64,000 nt of DNA from JBCBKU01 sp965267475 (GCA_965267475.1 OZ254079.1:992001-1056000), one strand, 5' to 3'. Counted from the stretch's first letter, positions 15,776 through 33,115 are shown. A program made the numbers and translations. Notes: generated from the sequence alone by a model not told the origin.

Positions 15776-17392
15776 ATGATGGCGGCGCTCGCCAACGCAA
15801 ACAGTTTTGCCAGTTTCTCCGGTGACGGGCAGTCGCTCGACTCAAACCGTCTGCGGGTCGAGATCCTGGCGGGCTTGACCGTCGCGCTGGCCCTGGTGCC
15901 CGAGGCCGTGGCCTTCGCCTTCGTCGCAGGTGTGCATCCCTTGGTCGGCCTTTACGCCGCCTTCATCGTCGGGCTGATCACCGCTGTCTTCGGGGGCCGC
16001 CCCGGCATGATTTCGGGCGCGACGGGCGCCTTGGCCGTTGTCATGGTCTCATTGGTTGCGACCCACGGCGTCGAGTACTTGTTCGCCACCGTTGTCCTGA
16101 TGGGCCTGATCCAGATCGCGGCGGGCGTGTTCAAACTGGGCAAGTTCATCCGGCTTGTGCCGCATCCGGTGATGCTTGGGTTTGTGAACGGCCTGGCCAT
16201 CGTGATCTTCCTCGCACAGCTCAGCCAGTTTCAGGTCCCGGGCACGGCCGAGGCATCAGGCCACGGCATGGCCCATGGCGAATGGATGACCGGTTGGCCC
16301 TTGATCATCATGCTGGCGCTGGTGGCGGTGACCATGGCGATCATCTGGGTCATGCCCCGTATCACGACAGCCGTTCCCGCGCCCCTGGCCGGGATCGGGA
16401 TCGTCGCCCTGGCCGTGATTGCTTTTAGGATTGACGTGCCCCGCGTTGGTGATCTGGCATCCATCGAGGGTGGCTTGCCGATGTTCCATATCCCCGTCGT
16501 GCCGCTGAACTTTGAGACGTTGGAAATCATCCTGCCCTACGCGCTGATCCTGGCAGCGATTGGTCTGATCGAAAGCCTGCTGACATTGAACCTTGTGGGC
16601 GAGATCACGGGCCAGAAGGGCGGCGCCAGCCAGGAATGCATCGCCCAGGGCGGGGCAAACCTTGTGACCGGGTTCTTCGGCGGCATGGGCGGTTGCGCCA
16701 TGATCGGCCAGTCCATGATTAATGTGAAATCGGGCGGACGCACGCGCCTGTCGGGCATCTCGGCAGCCTTGTTCCTGCTTCTCTTCATCGTTGTCGCCGC
16801 GCCCCTGATCGAGCAGATTCCGCTCGCTGCGCTGGTGGGTGTCATGTTCATGGTCGTGATCGGGACATTTGCCTGGAACAGCTTCAAGATTATGCGGAAG
16901 GTGCCTTGGACAGACAGCTTCGTCATCGTCCTTGTGACCGGGGTCACCGTTGCATATGACCTTGCGATTGCCGTGGTCGTCGGTGTGATCGTCTCGGCGC
17001 TGGTCTATGCCTGGCAGAACGCGACACGGATCTACGCGAAGTCTTACACGACCCCGGAGGGCGCCAAAGTTTATCAGATCCAGGGACCGCTCTTCTTTGG
17101 CTCGACCGCTGGCTTCATGGAACTGTTCGACATCGCGTCGGATCCGTCGCGCGTGGTCATCGATTTCGCTGACAGCCGCGTAGCCGACCAATCGGCGCTG
17201 ACCGCGATTGAGGCCATCGCAGAGAAATACGAGGCCGCAGGCAAGAAGATTGAACTGCGCCACCTGAGCCCCGCGTGCCATAAGCTTCTTACCAAGGCCG
17301 GCCAGTTAATCATCGATAGCGACGATGACCCCGATTACGAGGTTGCGGCGAACTATTCGGTGCGAACCGGGATTCTCGCCGGCGGCCACTAG
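15776..17392 (+). CDS. SulP/SLC26 family anion transporter with STAS domain
   Basis: About 538 residues from the ATG at 15776; ATGs at 15779 and 15686 also fit the frame and the start is uncertain. The protein begins with the SulP entry LRVEILAGLTVALALVPEAV, then has about 12 hydrophobic spans. A cytoplasmic STAS domain follows from about residue 425, with VIDFADSRVADQSAL. The family moves sulfate, bicarbonate or other anions into the cell; the substrate cannot be told from sequence. A divergent rhodanese gene neighbours it, and its stop lies three bases from that of the convergent hydrolase gene. Confidence 0.9.
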   Translation: MMAALANANSFASFSGDGQSLDSNRLRVEILAGLTVALALVPEAVAFAFVAGVHPLVGLYAAFIVGLITAVFGGRPGMISGATGALAVVMVSLVATHGVEYLFATVVLMGLIQIAAGVFKLGKFIRLVPHPVMLGFVNGLAIVIFLAQLSQFQVPGTAEASGHGMAHGEWMTGWPLIIMLALVAVTMAIIWVMPRITTAVPAPLAGIGIVALAVIAFRIDVPRVGDLASIEGGLPMFHIPVVPLNFETLEIILPYALILAAIGLIESLLTLNLVGEITGQKGGASQECIAQGGANLVTGFFGGMGGCAMIGQSMINVKSGGRTRLSGISAALFLLLFIVVAAPLIEQIPLAALVGVMFMVVIGTFAWNSFKIMRKVPWTDSFVIVLVTGVTVAYDLAIAVVVGVIVSALVYAWQNATRIYAKSYTTPEGAKVYQIQGPLFFGSTAGFMELFDIASDPSRVVIDFADSRVADQSALTAIEAIAEKYEAAGKKIELRHLSPACHKLLTKAGQLIIDSDDDPDYEVAANYSVRTGILAGGH

Positions 17393-17395
17393 GGC

Positions 17396-18574
17396 TCAAC
17401 GGACCTCGGCCAGGAAGCGGCGCACTTCCTCCATCATCCGGTCGAAGGCGCCCTCGTCCCGCATGAGAATGTGGTTCTTGGACTCAACAGTGACGAAACG
17501 CGCACCCGGGATGTCGCTTGCCAACATTTGTCCGGCCACCAGAGGAATGATGCCGTCATCGCGGGCATGGATGACAAGCGTCGGCGCTTTGATCTGGCCC
17601 AGCGCCTCGATCACGTTGATCGTACCCGCCGCGTCGTGCAGGCGCGCTGCGATTTCGGGTTGTGCGGCTCTTTTCTGAAGTTCGTTGAACCATCCTGCCT
17701 CTTCCGCCGTCGCATCGGGCATGAAGGCCGACGTGAAAAGCTGCCGGAACGCCGGGTTATTCCGGCCCCATCCCACGCGGATCAGCGCGGTCATCGCCTC
17801 GCGCATCTCGGTCTCTTCGGCATTGTCGAGATGTTTCCAGCCGATCGGAAAGCCGCCATACAGGATCAGTCCCTGCACGCGATCCGGGTGCCGCGCCGCA
17901 TAGTCGATCGCGAAACTGCACCCCGCCGAAACCCCAAACAGGACAAATGTGTCCGGAGCCGCGGTGTCGACCACCGTTTCAAGGTCGCGCACCCGCGCGC
18001 CAAAGGACACGTCGGTCGGTTTCCGTTCCGACAGTCCATTCCCGCGCTCGTCATAACGGATCAGTTGATTGCCGTCGCTGAACGCCTGGATCCAGTGGCG
18101 CCAAAGCGGGTTTTCAAGCTCATGTTCCAGATGCGACAACCAATTGGCCGATTTGACGATGGTCGGTCCGCTGCCCGAGATGGCATATGCAATCTTGGTG
18201 CCGTCAAAAGATCGGCAGTACCGGATATCCTGACGCAGCTCTGCCGCATCGCTTTCGGCCGTCCCGGACGATACAAGTGGCCCAACGAACCGAAAGCCAC
18301 GGCCATGCACCGTCTTGATCAGGCCCTGGCGGGATCCGTCATCGCCAATCGCCGCGCGCGCAGCTTTGATCGCGCTGCTGATCGAGGCATCCGAGACAAT
18401 CCGACCATTCCAGACCGCTTCCAGCAATTCGTCTTTCGACACCACACGATCCGCGTTCTGGATCAGATGGCACAGCGCATCGAAGGCCTTGGGTTCGACC
18501 GCGACGACATCTGCTTTGCGCCGAAGCTCCATTCGGTTCGTATCGACCGTGCAGTCTTCGAAGGCATAAATCAT
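17396..18574 (-). CDS. Winged-helix DNA-binding domain fused to an alpha/beta hydrolase
   Basis: About 392 residues from the ATG at 18574; an upstream ATG at 18715 would add 47 low-complexity, basic residues. Residues 1-100 form an OmpR/CadC-type winged helix, with VSKDELLEAVWNGRIVSDAS and the wing TVHGRGFRFVG. Residues about 120-392 form an alpha/beta hydrolase with nucleophile Ser216 in GVSAGCS, acid Asp339/340 in HARDDGI and base His368 in KNHIL. There is no transmembrane segment between the domains, unlike CadC. The fusion could be a regulator whose hydrolase fold binds or cleaves a ligand; this is inference. It is divergent from the ankyrin-repeat gene. Confidence 0.88.
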   Translation of the reverse strand: MIYAFEDCTVDTNRMELRRKADVVAVEPKAFDALCHLIQNADRVVSKDELLEAVWNGRIVSDASISSAIKAARAAIGDDGSRQGLIKTVHGRGFRFVGPLVSSGTAESDAAELRQDIRYCRSFDGTKIAYAISGSGPTIVKSANWLSHLEHELENPLWRHWIQAFSDGNQLIRYDERGNGLSERKPTDVSFGARVRDLETVVDTAAPDTFVLFGVSAGCSFAIDYAARHPDRVQGLILYGGFPIGWKHLDNAEETEMREAMTALIRVGWGRNNPAFRQLFTSAFMPDATAEEAGWFNELQKRAAQPEIAARLHDAAGTINVIEALGQIKAPTLVIHARDDGIIPLVAGQMLASDIPGARFVTVESKNHILMRDEGAFDRMMEEVRRFLAEVR

Positions 18575-18745
18575 TCTGGCGTCCGCGTCCCCTGCTGTCG
18601 CGAAATCAGTATTCTTCTTTCGGGCCTTGTGCCGCAACCCCTGCGCCGGAGCAGGTGCCCCGATTCGACTCAAACCAAGGGAATCGATACGATCCCGATA
18701 CGCGAATGACTGCATATCAAGACCCGCAACGATGGTGAGGATGCG

Positions 18746-19750
18746 ATGCGTCTCCGACAGTTATCCCCAATTGTCCTGGCACTCGCGTGCCTGACGTTAC
18801 ACGCTGCCCAGGCCTCACCAGAGCTTTACGAAGCAATCGATGCAAACGACGCAGATCGCATGGCAGAGTTGATATCAGGCGGCGCCGATGTGAATGCACC
18901 CATCACCGGCAACGAGAGTTTTACGCCCTTGTCTCTGGCGGCGACACTGGCCCGAACGGACATCGTCGACCAGTTGATTGCGGCAGGGGCCGATCCGCAG
19001 ATTGCCGGGGCGAACGGAACGACACCGCTGCAAGGCGCGATCAGTTCGGGCGCGTTAGAGATCATCAACGCCCTTCTGTCCCAGGGTGTCGGCGTCACCG
19101 ATGCCGATGTGAAGACCGCCTCCGATTTCGCACGCCCCGCCCTTGTCGCGGTTCTGGAGGATGCGCAAGACGGAGGAGCCCCGCCCTTTGCGATGGACGC
19201 GTCCCGGATCGTGCCCTCAAACTCGCCCATGATGGTGACCGCCCTTCAAATCCGGCTTGCCATTCTCGGATACTACCGGGGCGAATACGGCGGCCAGTTG
19301 GACGAGGCGACCCAATCCGCCCTGGCCTGGTTCAACACCGAGGCCCATGGCGCCGCCGACACGTCGGTCCTGGCAGAGACCCTGGTTGCCTTGCATCGTT
19401 CGGCATTGATCGACTGCGAGACCCTGACATTTGTGGCCGAAACCAACCTATTTTGGAGCCACGGCGAGATGTACAGGTCAGGTTGCACGCAAGGCAGTGG
19501 TGCGGGCTCGGCCTTTGTCACCGCGATCACCGAGATCAGCACAGGTCTTATTGCGCCCCATGCGGTGTCTTGCGGCAAACGAGACGAACGGCCCGAGCTT
19601 CCCGATGCAACCCGATACGCAAATCCCTGGCGCAGCACAGAAGGGGAGTTTGAAGTGGGCAACATCCGGGTGGACGGGTGCATGTCCATGGGTGGTCCCG
19701 GTTTTCTGATCGGGTCCGGCAGCACCGTAACGATTGTGGACGGGGGCTAA
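18746..19750 (+). CDS. Exported ankyrin-repeat protein
   Basis: A 334-residue protein with a signal peptide (cleavage likely after AQA, residue 23). At least three ankyrin repeats follow (residues about 25-130), with landmarks ADRMAELISGGADVN and VDQLIAAGADPQ. A segment MMVTALQIRLAILGYYRGEYGG and the following residues resemble a peptidoglycan-binding repeat. The C-terminal 120 residues contain four or more Cys and are not recognised. Probably periplasmic; partner unknown. Confidence 0.8.
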   Translation: MRLRQLSPIVLALACLTLHAAQASPELYEAIDANDADRMAELISGGADVNAPITGNESFTPLSLAATLARTDIVDQLIAAGADPQIAGANGTTPLQGAISSGALEIINALLSQGVGVTDADVKTASDFARPALVAVLEDAQDGGAPPFAMDASRIVPSNSPMMVTALQIRLAILGYYRGEYGGQLDEATQSALAWFNTEAHGAADTSVLAETLVALHRSALIDCETLTFVAETNLFWSHGEMYRSGCTQGSGAGSAFVTAITEISTGLIAPHAVSCGKRDERPELPDATRYANPWRSTEGEFEVGNIRVDGCMSMGGPGFLIGSGSTVTIVDGG

Positions 19751-19841
19751 ACCGTCAGAAGGAAAGCTTTGTTCACCACCGTCGATCATTTGGCACTTTT
19801 TTCTTTCCTTTCCGCGCATTCCTGCATACACGTCCGCTGTT

Positions 19842-19869
19842 CTGGTCGCCCGCCGAGTCGGGCGACCAG
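19842..19869 (+). terminator. Perfect 10-bp hairpin between the ankyrin gene and rplJ
   Basis: CTGGTCGCCC pairs with GGGCGACCAG across an 8-nt loop. No T-run follows. It may be a terminator for the ankyrin gene or a leader element of rplJ. Confidence 0.45.
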
Positions 19870-19999
19870 TGCATTTCGTCCGAGACGGTGGGTTGGCGTC
19901 AGCCAATAATTCCTGCCTGAGACGGGAAATACGCAGTTTCTTGGATCCCATCTCGGGTTCCAAAGGCGATTTTGCGCAGGACCCGTAAGGACTCCCGTT

Positions 20000-20047
20000 T
20001 GTCGGGTGTCACACCCGGCAGAAGCTGAGCCGGAGGGTCAACCCTCC
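20000..20047 (+). promoter_or_regulatory. Candidate L10 leader (autoregulatory hairpins) before rplJ
   Basis: Two hairpins in series precede rplJ: TGTCGGGTG/CACCCGGCA (20000-20020, one G-T pair) and GGAGGGT/ACCCTCC (20032-20047). The second ends five bases before the rplJ ribosome binding site. In many bacteria L10, with L12, represses its own operon through such a leader. The whole 314-bp gap from 19751 to 20063 holds no gene; no promoter could be placed with confidence. Confidence 0.5.
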
Positions 20048-20063
20048 TAAATTGGAGTAAACT

Positions 20064-20582
20064 GTGGATAGAGCCCAGAAAGAGAAAGTGGTCGAGGAAC
20101 TCGGCCAGATCTTCGAAAGCTCTGGCGTCGTAGTGGTAGCCCACTATGCGGGTCTCACGGTTGCTGAGATGCAGGACCTGCGCGCGCAGATGCGCGAAGC
20201 TGGTGGGTCCGTTCGCGTCGCCAAGAACAGGCTCGCCAAAATCGCCCTGGAAGGAAAGCCGAACGCTTCGATCGCTGACCTTCTCTCGGGCATGGCCGTT
20301 CTCGCCTATTCGGAAGACCCTGTGGCAGCAGCCAAGGTCGCCGAGAAATACGCCAAGGACAACGACAAGTTCGTCATCCTCGGCGGTGCTATGGGCGAAA
20401 CGGAACTGGATCCGGCCGGTGTGAAAGCCGTCGCTGCGATGCCGTCGCGTGAAGAGCTTATTGCTTCGATCGCTGGCTGCATCGGCGCGCCTGCTTCGAA
20501 CATTGCCGGGGCCATTGGCGCACCTGCTTCGAATGTCGCGAGCATCCTTTCCACGATCGAGGAAAGGGCGGAAGCCGCCTGA
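20064..20582 (+). CDS. rplJ: 50S ribosomal protein L10
   Basis: A 172-residue protein that anchors L12 dimers to the ribosome stalk. The N-terminal RNA-binding domain (ELGQIFESSGVVVVAHYAGL) and a C-terminal helix for L12 binding are present. It starts at GTG 20064 behind GGAG. An Ala-rich near-repeat in the C-terminal part reads IGAPASN twice. It forms a two-gene operon with rplL, 66 bp downstream. Confidence 0.97.
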   Translation: MDRAQKEKVVEELGQIFESSGVVVVAHYAGLTVAEMQDLRAQMREAGGSVRVAKNRLAKIALEGKPNASIADLLSGMAVLAYSEDPVAAAKVAEKYAKDNDKFVILGGAMGETELDPAGVKAVAAMPSREELIASIAGCIGAPASNIAGAIGAPASNVASILSTIEERAEAA

Positions 20583-20648
20583 GCAACGAATGAACTCGCG
20601 TTGGGGCCGTGCCCTGACGCCGGAACACACAAATAGGAACTGTGAACT

Positions 20649-21035
20649 ATGGCTGATCTGAAAAAACTTGCTGAAGAGATCGTGGGTCTCACGCTTCTCG
20701 AAGCCCAGGAACTGAAAACCATCCTGAAGGATGAATACGGCATCGAGCCCGCCGCTGGTGGCGCGGTGATGGTTGCCGGTGGTGCCGCTGGCGGCGATGC
20801 CGGCGGTGCAGCTGCTGAAGAGAAAGACGAATTCGACGTCATCCTAAAAGCGGCCGGTGCCCAGAAGATCAACGTGATCAAGGAAGTTCGCGCGATCACG
20901 GGTCTTGGCCTGAAAGAAGCCAAAGATCTGGTCGAAGCCGGTGGCAAAGCCGTCAAGGAAGGCGCACCGAAGGCCGAGGCCGAAGAGATCAAAGCGAAAC
21001 TCGAAGCGGCTGGTGCCGAAGTCGAGCTCAAGTAA
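20649..21035 (+). CDS. rplL: 50S ribosomal protein L7/L12
   Basis: A 128-residue stalk protein. The N-terminal dimerisation part is followed by an Ala/Gly hinge (residues about 38-58) and the C-terminal domain that recruits translation factors, with KINVIKEVRAITGLGLKEAK. AGGAACTGTGAACT precedes the ATG. A strong terminator follows 10 bp after the stop. Confidence 0.98.
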   Translation: MADLKKLAEEIVGLTLLEAQELKTILKDEYGIEPAAGGAVMVAGGAAGGDAGGAAAEEKDEFDVILKAAGAQKINVIKEVRAITGLGLKEAKDLVEAGGKAVKEGAPKAEAEEIKAKLEAAGAEVELK

Positions 21036-21044
21036 TCTGACTTC

Positions 21045-21081
21045 AGGCAGGCGATCCGCTTGGGTCGCCTGCCTTTGTTTT
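21045..21081 (+). terminator. Strong rho-independent terminator after rplL
   Basis: A perfect 10-bp stem (AGGCAGGCGA with TCGCCTGCCT), a 10-nt loop and a TTGTTTTT tail. It separates rplJL from the glycosyltransferase gene and from rpoB. Confidence 0.9.
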
Positions 21082-21083
21082 TA

Positions 21084-22139
21084 GTGACTTTCGGTGCCGC
21101 TTTGGCCAAGACGTATTATTTTCTGTGCCCTGATATTTCCGGCGCTTCTGGCGGAATTGCGGTCCTGTACGATGCTGTTGCGCTGCTAAGCGATGCGGGG
21201 CATCAGGCGGCGGTCGTTCACATGGGCCCGTCGGGCTATTACGCCAATACACCGCACGATTTCTCTGCCTTCTACACAACCAAGATCCGCGATGTTCAGC
21301 GCAAGCGTATGGGGCGTTTGAAGAAGCTCACCTCACGGTTCTCGGGTGGATCCGGCAGCGGCGGGCGAAGGAACGCGCCGCTTGACCTGAAGCCCGATGA
21401 TGTCCTGGTGGTGCCGGAGTTCTTCCTGGCCGACACAGTCGAGGCATTCCCGAACCAGCCCAAGATCGTCTTCGTCCAAAACTCGTTCGCCTATCTTCGA
21501 ACCTATGCGGATGCGATCAAGCGTGGGCTGGACCCGCAAACGGGTGTGATCTGGAGCATCGGGATCTCGGACACCTGCATGCGCGCGCTTGAGCTGGTCG
21601 AGGCCAAGCCGGTTTCGCGCGTTCCTGTCGCGCCGAATCTGACGCTGTTTCCTTTTGCGGAAACCAAGAAACGCAAGGTCTGCTATATGCCGCGAAAGCG
21701 GCCCGACGAGGCGCTTGTCATCGACCGGGCGCTTCGGGACCGGGGCAACCTCGACGGGTTCGAACTGGTTGAGATCGAGGGTATGCCCCAGGCCGAGGTT
21801 GCCCGGCATCTGTCAGAAAGCCTGTTCTTTATTTCGTTGATGCGCACCGAAGCGCTTGGTTTTCCGGGTATGGAGGCAATGTCGGCGGGCTGCGTCGTGA
21901 TCGGTTATACCGGTTTGGGGACCGAGGAGTATTTTGACACCTCAACCGGGATCCCGGTCGCCGAAGGCGATACCGTGGCGGTGGTTGAGGCGGTGGAAGC
22001 TGCCATTGCGGCATATAGTCGCAATCCCGGTCATTTCGATGAGATGCGCAAGACGGCATCCGACCGGATCCGGACACGGTATTCGCAAGATATGTTCAAG
22101 ACCTCGCTTCTGGCGGCCTGGGGCGACATCGTCGAATAG
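21084..22139 (+). CDS. Probable family 4-type glycosyltransferase
   Basis: About 351 residues. The start is uncertain: GTG 21084 follows directly after the rplL terminator, TTG 21102 is an alternative, and any earlier start would lie inside the terminator. The fold looks GT-B: an N-terminal glycine-rich segment (GASGGIAVLYDAVALLSDAG) and a C-terminal donor-binding stretch (EALGFPGMEAMSAGCVVIG) typical of GT4-like enzymes. The catalytic Glu pattern is partly kept. It sits alone between rplL and rpoB. The acceptor is unknown, but an envelope or exopolysaccharide role is likely. Confidence 0.75.
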   Translation: MTFGAALAKTYYFLCPDISGASGGIAVLYDAVALLSDAGHQAAVVHMGPSGYYANTPHDFSAFYTTKIRDVQRKRMGRLKKLTSRFSGGSGSGGRRNAPLDLKPDDVLVVPEFFLADTVEAFPNQPKIVFVQNSFAYLRTYADAIKRGLDPQTGVIWSIGISDTCMRALELVEAKPVSRVPVAPNLTLFPFAETKKRKVCYMPRKRPDEALVIDRALRDRGNLDGFELVEIEGMPQAEVARHLSESLFFISLMRTEALGFPGMEAMSAGCVVIGYTGLGTEEYFDTSTGIPVAEGDTVAVVEAVEAAIAAYSRNPGHFDEMRKTASDRIRTRYSQDMFKTSLLAAWGDIVE

Positions 22140-22183
22140 ATCCCGATTGCGGCCGCTTGAGCAAAAAATCTCGTTCAAACCCC

Positions 22184-22211
22184 TTGCAACTCTGGGATTT
22201 GTCGATAAATG
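22184..22211 (+). promoter_or_regulatory. Candidate promoter for rpoBC
   Basis: TTGCAA, a 16-bp spacer and TAAATG lie about 250 bp upstream of rpoB, just after the glycosyltransferase stop. Confidence 0.45.
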
Positions 22212-22357
22212 AAGCGGTCTCGGGCATGTAATAAAGAGGGTTAACAGACGGACGCGCATCAAGCAGCGGCCGAATTTTTGCGTTCAAAATCATCATCTTA
22301 CTGCTCTCTCAAAGGGCCCTCGGGGTCTTTTGAAAGGTCAGTTCGTTGATTCGAGAG

Positions 22358-22377
22358 CCCCGCTTTGGGATGCGGGG
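22358..22377 (+). promoter_or_regulatory. Hairpin in the long rpoB leader
   Basis: CCCCGC pairs with GCGGGG across an 8-nt loop, 85 bp before rpoB. The 322-bp region from 22140 to 22461 holds no gene. A second, imperfect fold lies at about 22310-22335. Long rpoBC leaders commonly carry attenuation or processing sites; no T-run follows this stem. Confidence 0.35.
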
Positions 22378-22461
22378 CGAGAATAGAATCCGGACACCGG
22401 AACCGTGTTTTCGGGCGTGCCCACCGCCCGGGATCATGTTTGAAACGGGGAATCCACGCGC

Positions 22462-26628
<4,167 letters not shown>

Positions 26629-26682
26629 CGGCCGCACCCAAACCCTTCGTCTTCCCCAGTCGCCAGAATTAGGAACTGAACT

Positions 26683-30924
<4,242 letters not shown>

Positions 30925-30945
30925 CCGCATTGACATAACGCTTGG

Positions 30946-30973
30946 AAAACCCCGCCCATTCGGCGGGGTTTTT
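30946..30973 (+). terminator. Rho-independent terminator after rpoC
   Basis: A perfect 11-bp stem (AAAACCCCGCC with GGCGGGGTTTT), a 5-nt loop and a T-run. The A-run on the left also allows bidirectional use for the convergent amidase gene. Confidence 0.95.
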
Positions 30974-30980
30974 CATTGGC

Positions 30981-32087
30981 TCAGCGAGCAGCCAGGTCGC
31001 GTCGCTGCGCACTGATCTGGGCCCAACGCTGCAATCCGAGGACAAGGCCCCGGATCAGCAGTTTTTGCTCGCCCGACGGGACGTCCAGATCGCGATTGCG
31101 GGCCTTGTCGAGAAAGGCAAGGTCGATCTGAACCGAGGGAACCCAACTGGCCGTGTCGCCCTGGCCAGCAGTCATGGGCCAAGGAGAGGGCGTCAGGGTG
31201 ATCCCGCTTTCCCGGGCCGCCTGCACCAAAGTTCGAGAAAGGTCCTGGCCTTCAATGCTGCTTATCCGAGTACCGTTGACACCCGGAACCGGCGCAAGGA
31301 TTTCGGCGCCTCGCCCTACCGATCTGGGCACATCGGCGTGAAGCGACACCAGCACGTCCGCCTCAAACGCCTCGGCCCTGCGGATGCGTCGGGTCAGGGG
31401 CACGGCCTCGCCTGGTGCGCGGGTCAGCGCCACGACAAACCGACCTTCTGCTTCCAGCGCTTGCGCCAGGTTCCGCGCGATGGACATGGACAGTTCGGCT
31501 TCGCTTACCCCATCGGCAATATCGCCGGGGTCGTTGCCGCCATGGCCCGGGTCAATCATCACCCGAAAGGGCGGTCGCCCCGCGCCACGATCATCCGCAG
31601 CAATGCGCTTGCCAGTCCCCACAAGGGACCCATCGGGCGCGCCGGATCGTTCCGCGAAGGTGTTGGCCGACGTGGGGGCAAGCACGACCACAAGACGCGC
31701 GCCGGATGGAGACGGGGTCATCTCAGCCAAGGCAATTTCCATGGGCGCGCCCAATTCGATCACCATCCGCGACCAATTGGGGGCGAAACTGCCTGTCCCG
31801 AGGCTCAGCGCGACATCGCTTTCTAATCGTAGGTTCGGGGGCCACACGACTTCCGAGACATCCACGACCAGTCGTCTGGGTGCCTCCATCGTGAAGGCGC
31901 GCCACGGCATCTCGCGCGATAGATGCAGTGTCACTTCGACCGTCTCGCCCTGGTCCCGAACGCCACTTTGGTTTGGATCCACGCGGCCGAGCACTGATTG
32001 TGACCATGCATTCGACGCCATGCAGACCAGGCAAGCGATTGCCACGGCACAGCAGACCGAATTGGACCGATTGGAAATCCACGTCAT
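30981..32087 (-). CDS. N-acetylmuramoyl-L-alanine amidase, AmiC type
   Basis: About 368 residues from the ATG at 32087 (an upstream ATG at 32150 is possible), starting with a signal peptide (cleavage after AWS or SQ, about residue 29-30). Residues about 35-140 form an AMIN domain for septal targeting and residues about 175-360 an Amidase_3 domain that cleaves the peptide from peptidoglycan. Zinc ligands His182 (DPGHGGNDPG), Glu196 and His250 (SLHAD) are visible. The catalytic Glu expected in the VExGFxSN-like motif appears as Asp322 (QIDLAFLDK), so activity could be altered. It sits between rpoC and rpsL, convergent with rpoC. Confidence 0.88.
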   Translation of the reverse strand: MTWISNRSNSVCCAVAIACLVCMASNAWSQSVLGRVDPNQSGVRDQGETVEVTLHLSREMPWRAFTMEAPRRLVVDVSEVVWPPNLRLESDVALSLGTGSFAPNWSRMVIELGAPMEIALAEMTPSPSGARLVVVLAPTSANTFAERSGAPDGSLVGTGKRIAADDRGAGRPPFRVMIDPGHGGNDPGDIADGVSEAELSMSIARNLAQALEAEGRFVVALTRAPGEAVPLTRRIRRAEAFEADVLVSLHADVPRSVGRGAEILAPVPGVNGTRISSIEGQDLSRTLVQAARESGITLTPSPWPMTAGQGDTASWVPSVQIDLAFLDKARNRDLDVPSGEQKLLIRGLVLGLQRWAQISAQRRDLAAR

Positions 32088-32199
32088 CCCAGGACTGTGG
32101 CCGAAGCGAAGCAATTGGTAAACGGGCCCGGCGCACCTGAGCCGCGGCACCAGCGCAGTCCGGTTTGCGCCGCCTTAGGAAGGCTGTTAGGCGGGCGAG

Positions 32200-33099
32200 A
32201 TGGCCCAGGTGTCGGACAATATGCGCGGTGCGCTTCTTATGGTGGCGTCCATGGCGGCCTTTACGGCCAATGACACGTTCTTCAAGACCCTGTCGGATGA
32301 TTTGCCTTTGGCCCAGGGGATCTTTCTGCGGGGTGTTTTGGTGACGCTGGCCTTGCTTGCCTATGTGCGATTTGCCGGGATTTCGCTTGCGGTCCCAGTG
32401 CCCCGGGACCGCTGGCTGATCGCGGCCCGAAGCTTGGCCGAGGCCGTGACGGCCTTCCTGTTCCTGACGGCGCTTTTCAATATGCCGCTGGCCAACGCCA
32501 CAGCCATTCTTCAGGCACTGCCCCTGGTCGTCACGGTGGCCGGGGCATACGTCTTCAGCGAACAGCTTGGGTGGCGGCGTCTGGGTGCCGTGGCGCTGGG
32601 TTTTGTCGGAGTGATGCTGATCGTGCGACCTGGCACCGACGGGTTTACCGTTTATTCGCTGTACGCCTTGGCGGCGGTTCTGACCATCACCATTCGCGAC
32701 CTTGTCACCCGGGCCCTGACGTCCGAGGTGTCCTCGGTGGCCACGGCAGCCCACGCGGCACTGATCATCACGGCCACCTTTGGCGTCGTGTCGATTTGGG
32801 ACGACTGGCAGCCCGTGACCGCATCCGCCGCAGGCTCGATCATCGGGGCGGCGGTCTGCATTATCCTGGCCTATGTTCTGAGCGTCGCCGTCATGCGGGT
32901 GGGCGAAGTGGGCTTCGTTTCACCCTTTCGTTACACCGGGCTCGTCTTTGCGTTGATCCTTGGATATCTGGTCTTCGGCGAGTGGCCAACGGCGCTGGAG
33001 TTTCTGGGTGCCGGGATCGTCGTGGCCACCGGGATTTACACCCTTTGGCGCGAACGCCAAGTGGGCTTGCGGGCAAGGGCGGTACACGCATCCGACTGA
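32200..33099 (+). CDS. DMT family (EamA) transporter
   Basis: A 299-residue protein with about ten hydrophobic spans in two EamA repeats: the first from MRGALLMVASMAAFTANDTF, the second from about residue 150 (YSLYALAAVLTITIRDL). The C-terminal end of the second repeat has the typical ALIFGYLVFGEWPT-like form (LILGYLVFGEWPTALEFLG). The family exports small metabolites; the substrate is unknown. It is divergent from the amidase gene and upstream of the rpsL promoter. Confidence 0.9.
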   Translation: MAQVSDNMRGALLMVASMAAFTANDTFFKTLSDDLPLAQGIFLRGVLVTLALLAYVRFAGISLAVPVPRDRWLIAARSLAEAVTAFLFLTALFNMPLANATAILQALPLVVTVAGAYVFSEQLGWRRLGAVALGFVGVMLIVRPGTDGFTVYSLYALAAVLTITIRDLVTRALTSEVSSVATAAHAALIITATFGVVSIWDDWQPVTASAAGSIIGAAVCIILAYVLSVAVMRVGEVGFVSPFRYTGLVFALILGYLVFGEWPTALEFLGAGIVVATGIYTLWRERQVGLRARAVHASD

Positions 33100-33115
33100 T
33101 CGTCGCCAGACGCTG

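Noticed and set aside
17471..18709. Plus-strand frame of about 410 codons opposite the winged-helix/hydrolase gene
   Set aside because: The minus-strand protein has two intact domains with catalytic residues; the plus-strand peptide is Arg/His-rich shadow sequence.
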